The notes: a model not told the origin generated them from the letters alone. A stretch of DNA of 64,000 bases from Planctomycetota bacterium (GCA_016719295.1 JADKAF010000001.1:186001-250000), one strand, 5' to 3'. Shown: positions 53,496 to 62,277, numbered from the stretch's first letter. Numbers and translations: made by a program.

Positions 53496-55307
53496 GTGAA
53501 GACCTTCCTCATCGCCCCGCCCGTCGGCAACTTCGGCCAGGCGACGCCTGGCATCTCCGTGCTCACGGCCTGGCTGCGCTACAAGGGCTACCCCTGCGTG
53601 CAGTGGGATCTCTCGATCGACGCGTTCCACCACTTCCACTCGCAGGAGTACCTGCGGCAGTGCGCGAAGGTGCTGGCCGAGCGCGCGAAGGTGTCGATCG
53701 GCGCGGCGATCGAGGGCGCCGAGGGCATGACGCGGGGACCCGGGGTGCTGAACCCGCCGCGGCCCGGCGAGCGCGAGGAGACGGTGCTCGAGCTGGCGCT
53801 TCGCACGGCCCCGAAGATCGAGGCGGCGAAGATCCGGATCCGCGAGGCCGGCGTCGAGTCGAACGCGGTGGACATGAAGCGCTGCGTCGAGACGATTCGC
53901 GACGCGGGGCTCGTCGTCGGCGCGACCCACGGCTGCTTCTTCGGCTACAACCGCTACGACGTTCCGGGCGCCTTCGCGAGCTGGGAGCGGATGCTCGAGG
54001 TCGCGACGACGGCGGACCAGAACCCGTTCCTGCCGTACTTCCAGGAGCAGGTGCTGCCGCGGATCGCCGCGGAGGCGCCCGAGCTGCTCGGGCTCTCCGT
54101 CACCTACATGAGCCAGTGGCTCCCGGCGCTCACCCTCGCGCACCTCGTGCGAAAGGCGCACCCCTCGATGCGCATCGTGATGGGGGGGAGCTTCCCGGCC
54201 TCGGTGCAGGAGGATGTGGTCGCGATGCCGACCGCGGTGGGCGCTGTCGACGGGATCATCTTCGGCGATGGCGAGGAGCCGCTCTCGCGCTATCTGCAGG
54301 CCATGGCCGGGGAGATCGGCTTCGAAGCGGTGCCGGGGCTGCTCCGCGCCGACGGCGATCGCTACGTGATGAACGCCGAGGAGTCGAAGGTGAAGCTCGA
54401 CGAGATCCCGCCGCCTGTGCTGGATCTCGACGGCATCGAGCTCGATCGCTACCTGGTGCCCAAGTACTCGGTGGCGCTGCCCGCGACGCGCGGCTGCTAC
54501 TGGGGGAAGTGCACCTTCTGCAACATCTCGAACCAAGCGCGCTACCGCTATCGCCGCCGCTCGAACGTGCGCGCGGTGGAGGACATGCAGATCCTGAAGG
54601 AGCGCTACGGCACGAACTGGTTCGACTTCGCCGTCGACTCGTATCCGCCGGCGGATCTGCTGCGGCTCTCACGCGCGATCCTGGAGGCCGGCCTCGAGGT
54701 GGAGTGGGGCGCCGAGGTGCTGCTCGACAAGGGCTTCACCCGCGAGACCTTGGAGGAGATGGCGCGCGCGGGTTGCCGCACGCTGCGCTTCGGCTTGGAG
54801 TCCGCCGACCCCGACGTGCTGCGCGACATGTCGAAGCGCGTCGATCCGCCGGTGGCGGCGCGCATCCTCGCCGACTGCCGCGCCGCGGGGATCAAGACCT
54901 CGGTGATGTGCATCGTCGGGTTCCCGACCGAGACGCAGTCGCGGATGATGCGCACGATCGAGTTCCTGATCGAGAACGCGGCCAACATCGACTTCGTGAC
55001 GCTGCACCAGTTCGGCGTCGTGCCCGGAACGCCGCTGGCCGACGAGCCCGATCGCTTCGGCATCCGCCTCCTGCCGAAGCCGGGCGTGCTGAACCCGAGC
55101 CTGCCGTACCAGAACCTGAACGCGGTCTCGATGCTCCCGCAGGACCTGCCGAAGGTGATCGACATCCTGATCGAGCGCCTGCGCGAGGCCTATCCCAACG
55201 TGGGCGAGCTCTGGACCTCGGCGATCGGCGGCTGGCTCACCTTCCCGGCGGCGTGCGCGAACACGCCGGAGTTCTTCAAGACGCCGGTCGAGATGACGAA
55301 CGCCTGA
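53496..55307 (+). CDS. Radical SAM protein with B12-binding-like N-terminal domain
   Basis: A 603-residue protein. Residues ~1-290 have the Rossmann layout of cobalamin-binding domains fused to radical SAM enzymes (FLIAPPVGNFGQATPGISVLTAWLRYKGY, LLGLSVTYMSQ, IVMGGSFPASVQ, GIIFGDGEEPLSRYL), but no DxHxxG cobalamin ligand is visible. The radical SAM core starts at ATRGCYWGKCTFCNIS: the Fe-S cysteines are spaced CX4CX2C instead of CX3CX2C. Later core elements are FDFAVDSYPPADLL, TLRFGLESADPDVL and TSVMCIVGFPTET. The C-terminal ~100 residues are typical of this class. The reaction is unknown. ATG at 53496; the antiporter follows 23 bp later. Confidence 0.88.
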   Translation: MKTFLIAPPVGNFGQATPGISVLTAWLRYKGYPCVQWDLSIDAFHHFHSQEYLRQCAKVLAERAKVSIGAAIEGAEGMTRGPGVLNPPRPGEREETVLELALRTAPKIEAAKIRIREAGVESNAVDMKRCVETIRDAGLVVGATHGCFFGYNRYDVPGAFASWERMLEVATTADQNPFLPYFQEQVLPRIAAEAPELLGLSVTYMSQWLPALTLAHLVRKAHPSMRIVMGGSFPASVQEDVVAMPTAVGAVDGIIFGDGEEPLSRYLQAMAGEIGFEAVPGLLRADGDRYVMNAEESKVKLDEIPPPVLDLDGIELDRYLVPKYSVALPATRGCYWGKCTFCNISNQARYRYRRRSNVRAVEDMQILKERYGTNWFDFAVDSYPPADLLRLSRAILEAGLEVEWGAEVLLDKGFTRETLEEMARAGCRTLRFGLESADPDVLRDMSKRVDPPVAARILADCRAAGIKTSVMCIVGFPTETQSRMMRTIEFLIENAANIDFVTLHQFGVVPGTPLADEPDRFGIRLLPKPGVLNPSLPYQNLNAVSMLPQDLPKVIDILIERLREAYPNVGELWTSAIGGWLTFPAACANTPEFFKTPVEMTNA

Positions 55308-55330
55308 GGCGCTCGTAAGCTCTCGGCCCG

Positions 55331-56407
55331 ATGTCCGTCGCCACCGACCGTCTGCCCGCCTGGACCGTGCTCGCGCCGCTGGTCGCGCTGCCGCTGGCCT
55401 TCGTGTGGAGCGGCAGCGCGAGCGTCCTGGCCGGGCTCGTGCTCGTCGCGGTGCTGCTCGTCGCGATCCTCACCGCGGTCCATCACGCCGAGGTGGTGGC
55501 CGCGCGGCTCGGCGAGCCCTTCGGGGCCGTGGTGCTGGCGCTCGCCGTGACGGTGATCGAGCTCGGCCTCATCGTCTCGATCCTGCTCGGCGATCAGCCG
55601 GAGCCGACGTTGGTCCGGGACACGATCCACGCCGTCGTGGCGCTCGTCCTGCACGGGCTCTCGGGGCTCTGCATCGTCGTCGCGTGCCTGAAGCACGGCG
55701 AGCCGGTCTTCCGCCTCCAGGGCGCGCACTCCTATCTGATGGTGCTGCTCCCGATGGTGGCCGTGACGCTCGTGCTGCCGAACTACGTGAACACCGCGCC
55801 GGGGCCCTACTACACGAACGCGCAGCTCGCCTTCGTGAGCGCGGTCTGCCTGCTGCTCTGGCTGGCGTTCACCTTCGTGCAGACCGTGCGGCATCGCGAG
55901 CACTTCACTCCTGCTCCCGAGGTCGGCGAGCACCCGCTGGCGCGTCCCAGCTCCTCGCTCGCGCTCGCCTCCCTGGGGCTGCTGGTCGTCGCGCTGCTCG
56001 CCGTGGTGCTGCTCGCGAAGGGCGTCTCGCCGTTCCTGCAGCGCGGCGTGGAAGCTCTCGGCGCGCCGAGCGCGCTGGTCGGCGTCCTCGTCGCGGCGAT
56101 CGTGCTGCTGCCAGAGGCGCTGACCGCGGTGCGCGCGGCGCTCCACGATCGCCTGCAGACCTCGATCAACCTCTCGCTGGGCTCGGCCGTCTCCAGCATC
56201 GGGCTCACCATCCCCACGGTGGCGTTGATCGCGTGGGGTACCGAGACGCCGCTGGCGCTCGGCGTCTCGTCGGGCGGCGCGGCGCTGCTGACGCTCTCCT
56301 TCTTGATGGCGCTGCTGACCTACGGCACCGGCACGGCGAGCCTGCTCTCCGGCGTCGTGCACTTGATCCTGCTCGCGACGTGGCTCTTCCTCGTCGTGGC
56401 GAGCTGA
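55331..56407 (+). CDS. ChaA-type cation (Ca2+/Na+,K+):proton antiporter
   Basis: A 358-residue integral membrane protein of the Ca2+/cation antiporter superfamily. Two alpha-repeat regions are visible: TAVHHAEVVAARLGEPFGAVVLALAVTVIELGLI (residues ~48-80) and LVGVLVAAIVLLPEALTAVRAALHD plus TSINLSLGSAVSSIGLTIPTVALI (~255-305). The acidic residues in GEPFG, IELGL and LPEALT match the ion-binding glutamates of the family. About 11 helices, normal length for ChaA. It likely exports Na+, K+ or Ca2+ in exchange for protons. Confidence 0.92.
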   Translation: MSVATDRLPAWTVLAPLVALPLAFVWSGSASVLAGLVLVAVLLVAILTAVHHAEVVAARLGEPFGAVVLALAVTVIELGLIVSILLGDQPEPTLVRDTIHAVVALVLHGLSGLCIVVACLKHGEPVFRLQGAHSYLMVLLPMVAVTLVLPNYVNTAPGPYYTNAQLAFVSAVCLLLWLAFTFVQTVRHREHFTPAPEVGEHPLARPSSSLALASLGLLVVALLAVVLLAKGVSPFLQRGVEALGAPSALVGVLVAAIVLLPEALTAVRAALHDRLQTSINLSLGSAVSSIGLTIPTVALIAWGTETPLALGVSSGGAALLTLSFLMALLTYGTGTASLLSGVVHLILLATWLFLVVAS

Positions 56408-56484
56408 GCCTCTCTCGTTCTCGATTCCCCGAGCCCCCCTTGCCTCCTTCTCCGTCGCGGGCGCCCGAGCGCCCGTGGTTCCCG

Positions 56485-57393
56485 ATGAGCTGCCACGTGG
56501 CCCTCGCCGCGGGAACCTACGTGCTCTCGAAGCCCGCGGCCTTGGGCTTCGCGAGCTCCGCGGCGCTCACCTTCGCGCGCGCGCTGCTCGCAAGTGCCGT
56601 GCTGCTCGCCCTGGTCGCGTCGGGCTGGATCGCCGCTCCGCGCTTCGCGCGGCGCGATCTCCTGCGCGTGCTGATCCTCGGCGTGCTGCTCGTGTTGAAC
56701 CAGTACGTGTATCTGCACGGCATGAAGCTCACGGTGCCCGGGCATGCGCCGCTGCTCTACGCGCTGACTCCCTCCGGCGTCCTGCTCGTCGTCGCGCTGC
56801 TCGAACGCCGCCGGCCGCCGCTCGCGCAGATCGGCGGCGTGGCACTCGCGTTGCTCGGCGTGCTCGTCTTACTGCGCCCGTGGCAAGCCGGCGAGGTCGC
56901 GGCGGGACTGCGCGAAGGCGATCTCTGGATCGGACTCGCGGTGGTGCTGTGGGTCGCCTACACCGTGGCGGTGCGCGATCTCGTGCGGCGCTACGACGCG
57001 CGCGCGGTGACGGCGTGGACCTTGGTCGCGGGCACGCTCGCGTTCGCCCCGCTCGGCGCGCCGACCTTGCTGGCGGAGGATCTCACGGGCTTCGCGCTCG
57101 ACACCTGGCTCGGCCTGCTGTGGCTCGCGCTGATGACCAGCGTGGCGATGATGCTGCTCTGGAACTACCTGCTGCAGCATCTCGAGCCCGTCGCTGTGGC
57201 CATCTGCGCCAACGCGCAGCCGCCGGCCACGGCGCTCCTCGCCGGTCTCCTCTCCGCGCTCGGTCTCCTCGCCGGCGACCCCGACCTCGGGATCATCTTC
57301 TGGTGCGGGATGGGCCTCGTGCTCGCGGGCGTCGCCTGGGTGCAGATCGCCGCGCTGCGCGAGCGCGCGGCTCAGGCCGGCGCGCGCACGTAG
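56485..57393 (+). CDS. EamA/DMT superfamily transporter
   Basis: A 302-residue drug/metabolite transporter with ten hydrophobic helices in two EamA repeats. Repeat 1 runs from CHVALAAGTYVLSK to about residue 130 and includes FARALLASAVLLALV, ILGVLLVLNQYVYLHGMKL and TPSGVLLVVALLERRRPP. Repeat 2 begins WIGLAVVLWVAYTVAVRDL and includes SVAMMLLWNYLLQHLEPVAVAI. The substrate is unknown. ATG at 56485 is chosen; an in-frame TTG at 56440 would lengthen the rather short first helix. The last 22 bp overlap the 3' end of the convergent ilvE. Confidence 0.88.
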   Translation: MSCHVALAAGTYVLSKPAALGFASSAALTFARALLASAVLLALVASGWIAAPRFARRDLLRVLILGVLLVLNQYVYLHGMKLTVPGHAPLLYALTPSGVLLVVALLERRRPPLAQIGGVALALLGVLVLLRPWQAGEVAAGLREGDLWIGLAVVLWVAYTVAVRDLVRRYDARAVTAWTLVAGTLAFAPLGAPTLLAEDLTGFALDTWLGLLWLALMTSVAMMLLWNYLLQHLEPVAVAICANAQPPATALLAGLLSALGLLAGDPDLGIIFWCGMGLVLAGVAWVQIAALRERAAQAGART

Positions 57394-58301
57394 GAGAGCC
57401 AGCCGCGGTCCGCGCCGCGGCCGGAGACGGCGTCTTCGAACGCGCGCAGGAGCCCGGTGGTGATCGGCCCGCGCTCGCCCTTGCCGACCACGAGGCCGTC
57501 GAAGCTGCGGATCGGCGTGATCTCGACCGCCGTTCCGGTGAAGAACGCCTCGTCGACGAGGTAGAGCATCTCGCGCGGCAGATTCTCCTCGCGGACGCGC
57601 AGGCCTTGCTCGGCGGCGAGCTCGAGCACGAAGCTCCGCGTGATGCCGCCCAAGATCGAGTTGCCTAGCGGCGGCGTGTAGAGCTCGCCCTTCCAGACGA
57701 GGAAGAGGTTCTCGCCCGGGCCTTCGGAGAGGTAGCCGTTCACGTCGAGCAGCAGCGCTTCGTGGAAGCCGCGCTCGCGCGCTTCGATCACCGCCATCTG
57801 CGAGCTCACGTACTGCCCGCCGATCTTGGCCATCGAGGCCAGCGTGTCGGGCGCCGCGCGCCGCCAGCTGGAGACGCCGACATCGACGCCGCGCGACTTC
57901 GCCTCGGGGCCGAGATAGACACCCCAGACCCAGGTCGCGATCGCGATCTCGACCGGGCAGCTGAGGGGGTAGACGCCCAGCGTGTCATAGCCGCGGTAGG
58001 CGATCGGCCGGATGTAGCAGGACTCGTGGCGATTCCGGCGCACGGTCTCGAGGACGGCCGCGCGCAGCTCCTCGTGAGCGTAGGGCAGCTCCATCCGGAG
58101 GAGGCGGCCCGAGAAGCGCAGGCGCTCCAGGTGGGCGTCGAGGCCCAGCACCGCCGGTCCGCGCGGGGTGGCGTAGGCCCGCAGGCCTTCGAACACCGAC
58201 GAGCCGTAGTGCAGGACGTGCGAGCAGACGTGGACGGTGGCGTCGTCCCAGGCGACGAACGCCCCGTTCTTCCAGATCCACTCCGAGCGGGGCATGGGCA
58301 T
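57372..58301 (-). CDS. ilvE: Branched-chain amino acid aminotransferase
   Basis: A 309-residue class IV PLP enzyme. It catalyses the last step of Leu, Ile and Val synthesis or the first of their breakdown. The N-terminal segment WIWKNGAFVAWDDATVHVCSHVLHYGSSVFEGLRAY is diagnostic. The catalytic lysine is in SMAKIGGQYVSSQMA. The PLP-phosphate site region is LDVNGYLSEGPGENLFLVW, and LGGITRSFVLELA and TGTAVEITPIRS follow. ATG at 58301, with a second possible ATG two codons later. It is convergent with the EamA gene and overlaps it by 22 bp; no terminator fits between them. Confidence 0.96.
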   Translation of the reverse strand: MPMPRSEWIWKNGAFVAWDDATVHVCSHVLHYGSSVFEGLRAYATPRGPAVLGLDAHLERLRFSGRLLRMELPYAHEELRAAVLETVRRNRHESCYIRPIAYRGYDTLGVYPLSCPVEIAIATWVWGVYLGPEAKSRGVDVGVSSWRRAAPDTLASMAKIGGQYVSSQMAVIEARERGFHEALLLDVNGYLSEGPGENLFLVWKGELYTPPLGNSILGGITRSFVLELAAEQGLRVREENLPREMLYLVDEAFFTGTAVEITPIRSFDGLVVGKGERGPITTGLLRAFEDAVSGRGADRGWLSYVRAPA

Positions 58302-58454
58302 GTGAGCGACTCCGTGGGCGCGACAGCATGAAGAGGGGTGGGGGCCGCGGCAAGCGGGCTCAACTCCGGAGCCGCCGGCACCCGATCCAGGACGCGGATG
58401 GTCCCTCGCCCGATCGGCTCGGGACCGCCCCGATTCCATCGCGCGCGGAGTTCG

Positions 58455-59306
58455 ATGAGCCGCAAGGTCCCCCTAGCCGAGGTCGCGCCGCTGGCCGAAG
58501 GCGAGCTCCTGAAGCTCGGCCGCTGCTGCAACGCGCTGGTGCTCAAGATCCAGCGCGTGCTGGCGCAGGCCGGACAGGAGTGGACCGGGGCGGCGTGCGT
58601 CGCGCAGGTGCTGTCGACGGCGAAGTCCATGTCGGACGCCTTCGACGACTTCCTCGCGAAACGCAACTACTCGAGCGACGCCGTGCGCGCCCCGAGCGAT
58701 GCGCTGGGCGGGGCGGCACCGCCGGATGGACCGCTGGATGGCGCGATCGCGGCCGCTGGCAACGGCGAGGAGGCACCGGGCGAGTTCGAATCGCCCTCGG
58801 CCCGCGAGCGCGAGTTCTACGGCCACAGCGATGTGGTGCCGCTGAGCGAGGTGCTGGACTTCGTCGGCTTCACGCGCAAGACCGGGACGCTGCGCATCTT
58901 CGCCGTCGAGGAGACCCTGGTCGTCGAGTTCGAGGAGGGCGAAGTCGTCGGAGCCTGCTCCGACCGGCCGCCGCTCGGAACCCGCGTGGGAGAGCTCCTC
59001 GTGGCGCATCAGGCGATCGGCTCCGAGGCCCTGGAGGCCTTTCTGGCCTCGACGGGAGAGCGCCGCTCGCGCCTCGGCGAGGCCCTGGTCCAGGCCGGGC
59101 TCGTCACCACCGAGGATCTGCTGGAGGCTCTGGCCGAGCAGGTCCAGGGCATCTTCAATCGCCTGGTCGCCATGGAGAACGTCGAGTTCTTCTTCCGGGC
59201 GCGGCCCATGGATGGCGGCGCCGAGCGCCGCTCGCTGCGCTTGAACCCCACGCAGCTCCTGCTGGAAGGGGCGCGCGCTCGCGACGCGGCGATCGTGCAC
59301 GGCTGA
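58455..59306 (+). CDS. DUF4388 (PATAN-type) domain protein
   Basis: A 283-residue cytosolic protein. Residues 1-65 are helical (LGRCCNALVLKIQRVLAQAG). A disordered Asp/Pro/Gly-rich linker covers ~75-115. From ~120 the DUF4388 domain reads HSDVVPLSEVLDFVGFTRKTGTLRI followed by VVEFEEGEVVGACSD. A helical module resembling the N-terminal domain of type II secretion/pilus ATPases follows (RVGELLVAHQAIGSEALEAFL, RLGEALVQAGLVTTEDLLEAL). DUF4388 proteins are regulatory partners in gliding and signalling in several phyla. Function here unknown. GGAG ahead of the ATG supports the start at 58455. Confidence 0.85.
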   Translation: MSRKVPLAEVAPLAEGELLKLGRCCNALVLKIQRVLAQAGQEWTGAACVAQVLSTAKSMSDAFDDFLAKRNYSSDAVRAPSDALGGAAPPDGPLDGAIAAAGNGEEAPGEFESPSAREREFYGHSDVVPLSEVLDFVGFTRKTGTLRIFAVEETLVVEFEEGEVVGACSDRPPLGTRVGELLVAHQAIGSEALEAFLASTGERRSRLGEALVQAGLVTTEDLLEALAEQVQGIFNRLVAMENVEFFFRARPMDGGAERRSLRLNPTQLLLEGARARDAAIVHG

Positions 59307-59373
59307 GCTTGGCTTCGCTCCCAGGCGGCTGTAGAAGCTTCGTCGCCGTACCGACTGCGAGGCCGCCCCTTCG

Positions 59374-60534
59374 ATGCCCATCTCCTCCGGCCGCGACCGC
59401 GCCTTCCCTGCGCGCGCGTTCCCGCTGCTCGTGCTGTTGCTCGCGCTGCTCCCCGGCTGTCGCAAGGGCGGGAGCTCGAGCTCCAACACCAGCTTCTCGC
59501 TGCAGAACGACGGGAACTCGGGGTGCCTCTTCGCGGGGCCGGATCTCACCGCCACGACGGTGGATACGCTCTTCGGGCCCGGCGGCTCCGCCGGTCGTGT
59601 CGACGGACCGCTCGCCGATCCCGGGACGCGCATCACCTTCGCGCCGCTCGGTGGCGTCAGCGCCGAGGGCCGGGCCAATCGCGTCTATCTCGCCTGCGGG
59701 GATCCCTCGATCCGCGTGATCGATCTCGGTGCGGGCACCATCACCACCCTCGTCGACGAAGCGGCCTTCGCGGCGTTCGACCCGGCGATCCTCGAGCTCG
59801 GCGCCCTGGCGATCCTCGATGCGAATCGGCTGCTCGTGGCCGAGCACTCGCGCAACACGATCCTCGTCGTCGATCGGACCACCGGCGCGCTCTCGCTCTT
59901 CGCCGGGGTTCCGAGCGCGGTGGGCGGCTTCGCCGACGGGCCGGCGATCGGCGGCGCGTTGTTCTCGTTCGATGGCGTCGGAGGCCTCGCCGTCGACGGC
60001 GATCGCCGCGTCCTCGTCGCCGACTCCGGCAACCACCGCATCCGCTCGATCCAGGGGAGCTCCGTCAGCACGCTCGTCGGCAGCGGCGTGCCGGGCTACC
60101 TCGACGGCACGGGGGCGCGCGCGTTCCTCGAGCAGCCGAGCGGCGTCGCGATCGGCTGCGACGGCACGCTGCTCTTCGCGGAGCGCGGTCAGTACCTGCG
60201 CCAGGTGCGCCTCGTGCAGAGCCGGAGCGGAGTGAACGGAGTGGTCAGCACGCGCGTCGGGAACGGCCTCGGCGCGAGCGTCGACGGCACCGCGGCCCCG
60301 AACGGCGTCGCCGGCGTGCACGATCCCGTGGCGCCGATGACGCTCCCGAGCGGAGACATCGTCTGGGTCGATCGCGCCTCGGGCAAGCTGCGCTGGCTGA
60401 TCGCGTTGCTGAACACCGTCGCGACGCCGCTGCCGGCCTTCCCCGCGAACGGCATCGCCGCGATGACGATCACCGCCGACGACTCGCTCCTGCTCATCGA
60501 CGCGGGGAGCCAGGCCATCGTGCGCGTGCGCTGA
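59374..60534 (+). CDS. NHL-repeat-like beta-propeller lipoprotein
   Basis: A 386-residue exported lipoprotein (LLVLLLALLPGC lipobox, Cys near residue 29, then a Ser/Gly linker). The body has NHL-like repeats: GGLAVDGDRRVLVADSGNHRIRSI, GVAIGCDGTLLFAERGQYLRQVRL and LGALAILDANRLLVAEHSRNTILVVD, each with the D-x-x-N/R-H-x-I pattern. They would form a six-bladed propeller binding proteins or glycans outside the inner membrane. No catalytic residues recognised. A tract of hairpin repeats starts right after its stop codon. Confidence 0.85.
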   Translation: MPISSGRDRAFPARAFPLLVLLLALLPGCRKGGSSSSNTSFSLQNDGNSGCLFAGPDLTATTVDTLFGPGGSAGRVDGPLADPGTRITFAPLGGVSAEGRANRVYLACGDPSIRVIDLGAGTITTLVDEAAFAAFDPAILELGALAILDANRLLVAEHSRNTILVVDRTTGALSLFAGVPSAVGGFADGPAIGGALFSFDGVGGLAVDGDRRVLVADSGNHRIRSIQGSSVSTLVGSGVPGYLDGTGARAFLEQPSGVAIGCDGTLLFAERGQYLRQVRLVQSRSGVNGVVSTRVGNGLGASVDGTAAPNGVAGVHDPVAPMTLPSGDIVWVDRASGKLRWLIALLNTVATPLPAFPANGIAAMTITADDSLLLIDAGSQAIVRVR

Positions 60535-60535
60535 A

Positions 60536-60676
60536 CGGCTGTGCAGCAAATGATCTTACAGCCGCTCCGATGCCTGCTGGCGCAGCGCCTGCTGGCGCAG
60601 CGCCTGACGGCGCTGCGGCGCGCGGCTGTGCAGCAATCGATCCTACAGCCGCTCAGATGTCTGCCGGCGCTGCGCC
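60536..60676. repeat. 87-bp-period hairpin repeat with internal 15-bp tandem units
   Basis: A 54-bp unit at 60536-60589 recurs at 60623-60676 with 7 differences. Both copies contain GGCTGT...ACAGCC, a 6-bp stem with a loop. Between and inside them the 15-mer CTGCTGGCGCAGCGC occurs at 60574-60588 and 60589-60603, with a diverged copy at 60604-60618. The tract fills the space between the NHL lipoprotein stop and the nuclease gene. Confidence 0.9.
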
Positions 60677-60728
60677 AGACGGCACGGCAGCCCGCTCCTG
60701 AGTCCTTCTTGCACACTCTCTGAGCGCG

Positions 60729-61682
60729 ATGGGTGAGATCCGCTGCGAGCTGTCCTGGTCGCCTTCGCGCGCGAAGACCTTCGAGAGCTGCCGTCGCCAG
60801 TACTTCTACCAGTACTACGGATCGTGGCGCGGCTGGGAGGCGAAGGCCGCCGAGTCGGCGCGCCAGCTCTACCGGCTGAAGCAGATGAAGTCGCTCGACG
60901 TCTTCGCCGGGATCGTCGTGCACGACTTGATCGCCGCGTGGTTCGGCGCGCGGAAGAGCGGGCGCGAGACGGCACCCGAGGCGGTGCTGGCGCAGGCGAA
61001 GCAGCGCTTCGACCAAGCGTGGCGAGAGTCGCGCGGCGAGGGCTGGAAGCGCGATCCGAAGCGCGTCGCGCGCTTCGTGGAGCACCACTACGGCGAGAGC
61101 GTCGCTCCCGCGCGCGCCGGGGCCATCTGGGCCAAGGTCGAGCGCTCGCTGCGCGCGTTCTTCACGCTGGACCAGCTCGAGCCCGTGCGGCGCTCCGATC
61201 CCAAGAGCTGGCTCGCGGTCGAAGCGCTGGACACCTTCGAGATCGCGCGCACCAAGGTGTATGCCGTCCCGGACTTCGCGTTCCGCAGCGAAGAGCGAGT
61301 GTGGATCCTCGACTGGAAGACCGGGAACCCACGCGAGGCCGACGAGCGGCAGCTGAAGTGCTACGCGCTCTACGCTCGGTCGCGCTGGAAGACCTCCGCC
61401 GCTGATCTGCGGCTCACGTTGGTCTACCTGCCGCAAGGCGAGCTGCGCGAGGTCGCCGTCGACGAGCGCGAGCTCGCGCAGGTCGAAGGCGACATCGCAC
61501 ACGGCATCGAGCTCTTATCGGGGACGCACTTCGATCCCGATCGCGAGCCGGCCGAGCTCGCGCGCTTCCCGCCGAACGGCGCGCCGCGCGCCTGCCGCTA
61601 CTGTGTCTTCCGCGAGGCCTGTGAGGCGGCACCTCGCGAAGCCGCGAGCGGCGGCGGGGACGAGGACCCGACGGCGGAGTGA
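60729..61682 (+). CDS. PD-(D/E)XK nuclease with Fe-S cysteines (RecB/AddB/Cas4-like)
   Basis: A 317-residue solo nuclease. WSPSRAKTFESCRRQYFYQYYG near the N-terminus is the QxxxY-type start of RecB-family nucleases, with Cys20 as first cluster ligand. The active-site block is VYAVPDFAFRSEERVWILDWKTG (Asp, then D-W-K). The last three cysteines are in CRYCVFREAC. Together these make the four-Cys 4Fe-4S arrangement of AddB and Cas4. There is no helicase domain and no cas or add gene nearby, so it acts alone or with distant partners, probably in DNA end processing. ATG at 60729. Confidence 0.88.
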   Translation: MGEIRCELSWSPSRAKTFESCRRQYFYQYYGSWRGWEAKAAESARQLYRLKQMKSLDVFAGIVVHDLIAAWFGARKSGRETAPEAVLAQAKQRFDQAWRESRGEGWKRDPKRVARFVEHHYGESVAPARAGAIWAKVERSLRAFFTLDQLEPVRRSDPKSWLAVEALDTFEIARTKVYAVPDFAFRSEERVWILDWKTGNPREADERQLKCYALYARSRWKTSAADLRLTLVYLPQGELREVAVDERELAQVEGDIAHGIELLSGTHFDPDREPAELARFPPNGAPRACRYCVFREACEAAPREAASGGGDEDPTAE

Positions 61683-61695
61683 TCCGCGCGCTCTC

Positions 61696-62277
61696 TCAGC
61701 GCAGCAGCGGGGGCGTCTTGCGCCGCTTCTTCTTCAGCAGCGCGGCGAGCTCGTCCTTCGAGACGACCCAGCCACGGCAGGCGGTCGTGCGGCAGCGGCA
61801 CTTGATCGCCGCGTCGGCGCACCACGCGTAGTCGATCGTGAACTCCTCACCGGGCTCGATGGCGCGCAGCGTGTAGAGCGCCATGTAGCGGCGCTGGAAG
61901 CGATCGTCCTCGTCGAGCTCGTCCATGACGATCAGCTCGGAGTTCGGCTCGCAGGAGTGATTGAGGAAGCGGAACGGCGCGAACGCCTCCAGCGTCATGC
62001 CGTCGCCCAGATCCATGCAGGTGTCCGAAGCGTAGTCCGGATCGTGGATCACGCGGCCCTTGATCTCGGAGACCATCGCCTCGGCCTCGAACGCCTGCAG
62101 AGCGAACACGCCGCGGCCGATGCGCGTGACGCGCACCTCCACGTCCTGGCGCACTGCTTGACGCGTGCGGGGGCGGGGACGCGCGCCCGAGGTGGAAGCC
62201 GTGGGCTTGCTCGCGCTCTTCTTCGAGGCGCTCGACTTCGAGGGCCTGGGCAGGGTCGTGCTGCGGGACGGGGGCAT
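61696..62277 (-). CDS. SET domain protein (lysine methyltransferase-like)
   Basis: A 193-residue protein. Residues 1-40 are a Ser/Lys/Pro-rich disordered tail resembling histone-like tails. The SET domain follows: IGRGVFALQAFEAEAMV, the SAM/active-site motif RFLNHSCEPNSEL, and EPGEEFTIDYAWCAD with the catalytic Tyr. A post-SET motif CRCRTTACRGWV carries zinc-binding cysteines. Bacterial SET proteins methylate lysines on non-histone substrates such as ribosomal or nucleoid proteins; the substrate here is unknown. A basic Lys/Arg tail ends the chain. Divergent from tex, convergent with the nuclease. Confidence 0.9.
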   Translation of the reverse strand: MPPSRSTTLPRPSKSSASKKSASKPTASTSGARPRPRTRQAVRQDVEVRVTRIGRGVFALQAFEAEAMVSEIKGRVIHDPDYASDTCMDLGDGMTLEAFAPFRFLNHSCEPNSELIVMDELDEDDRFQRRYMALYTLRAIEPGEEFTIDYAWCADAAIKCRCRTTACRGWVVSKDELAALLKKKRRKTPPLLR

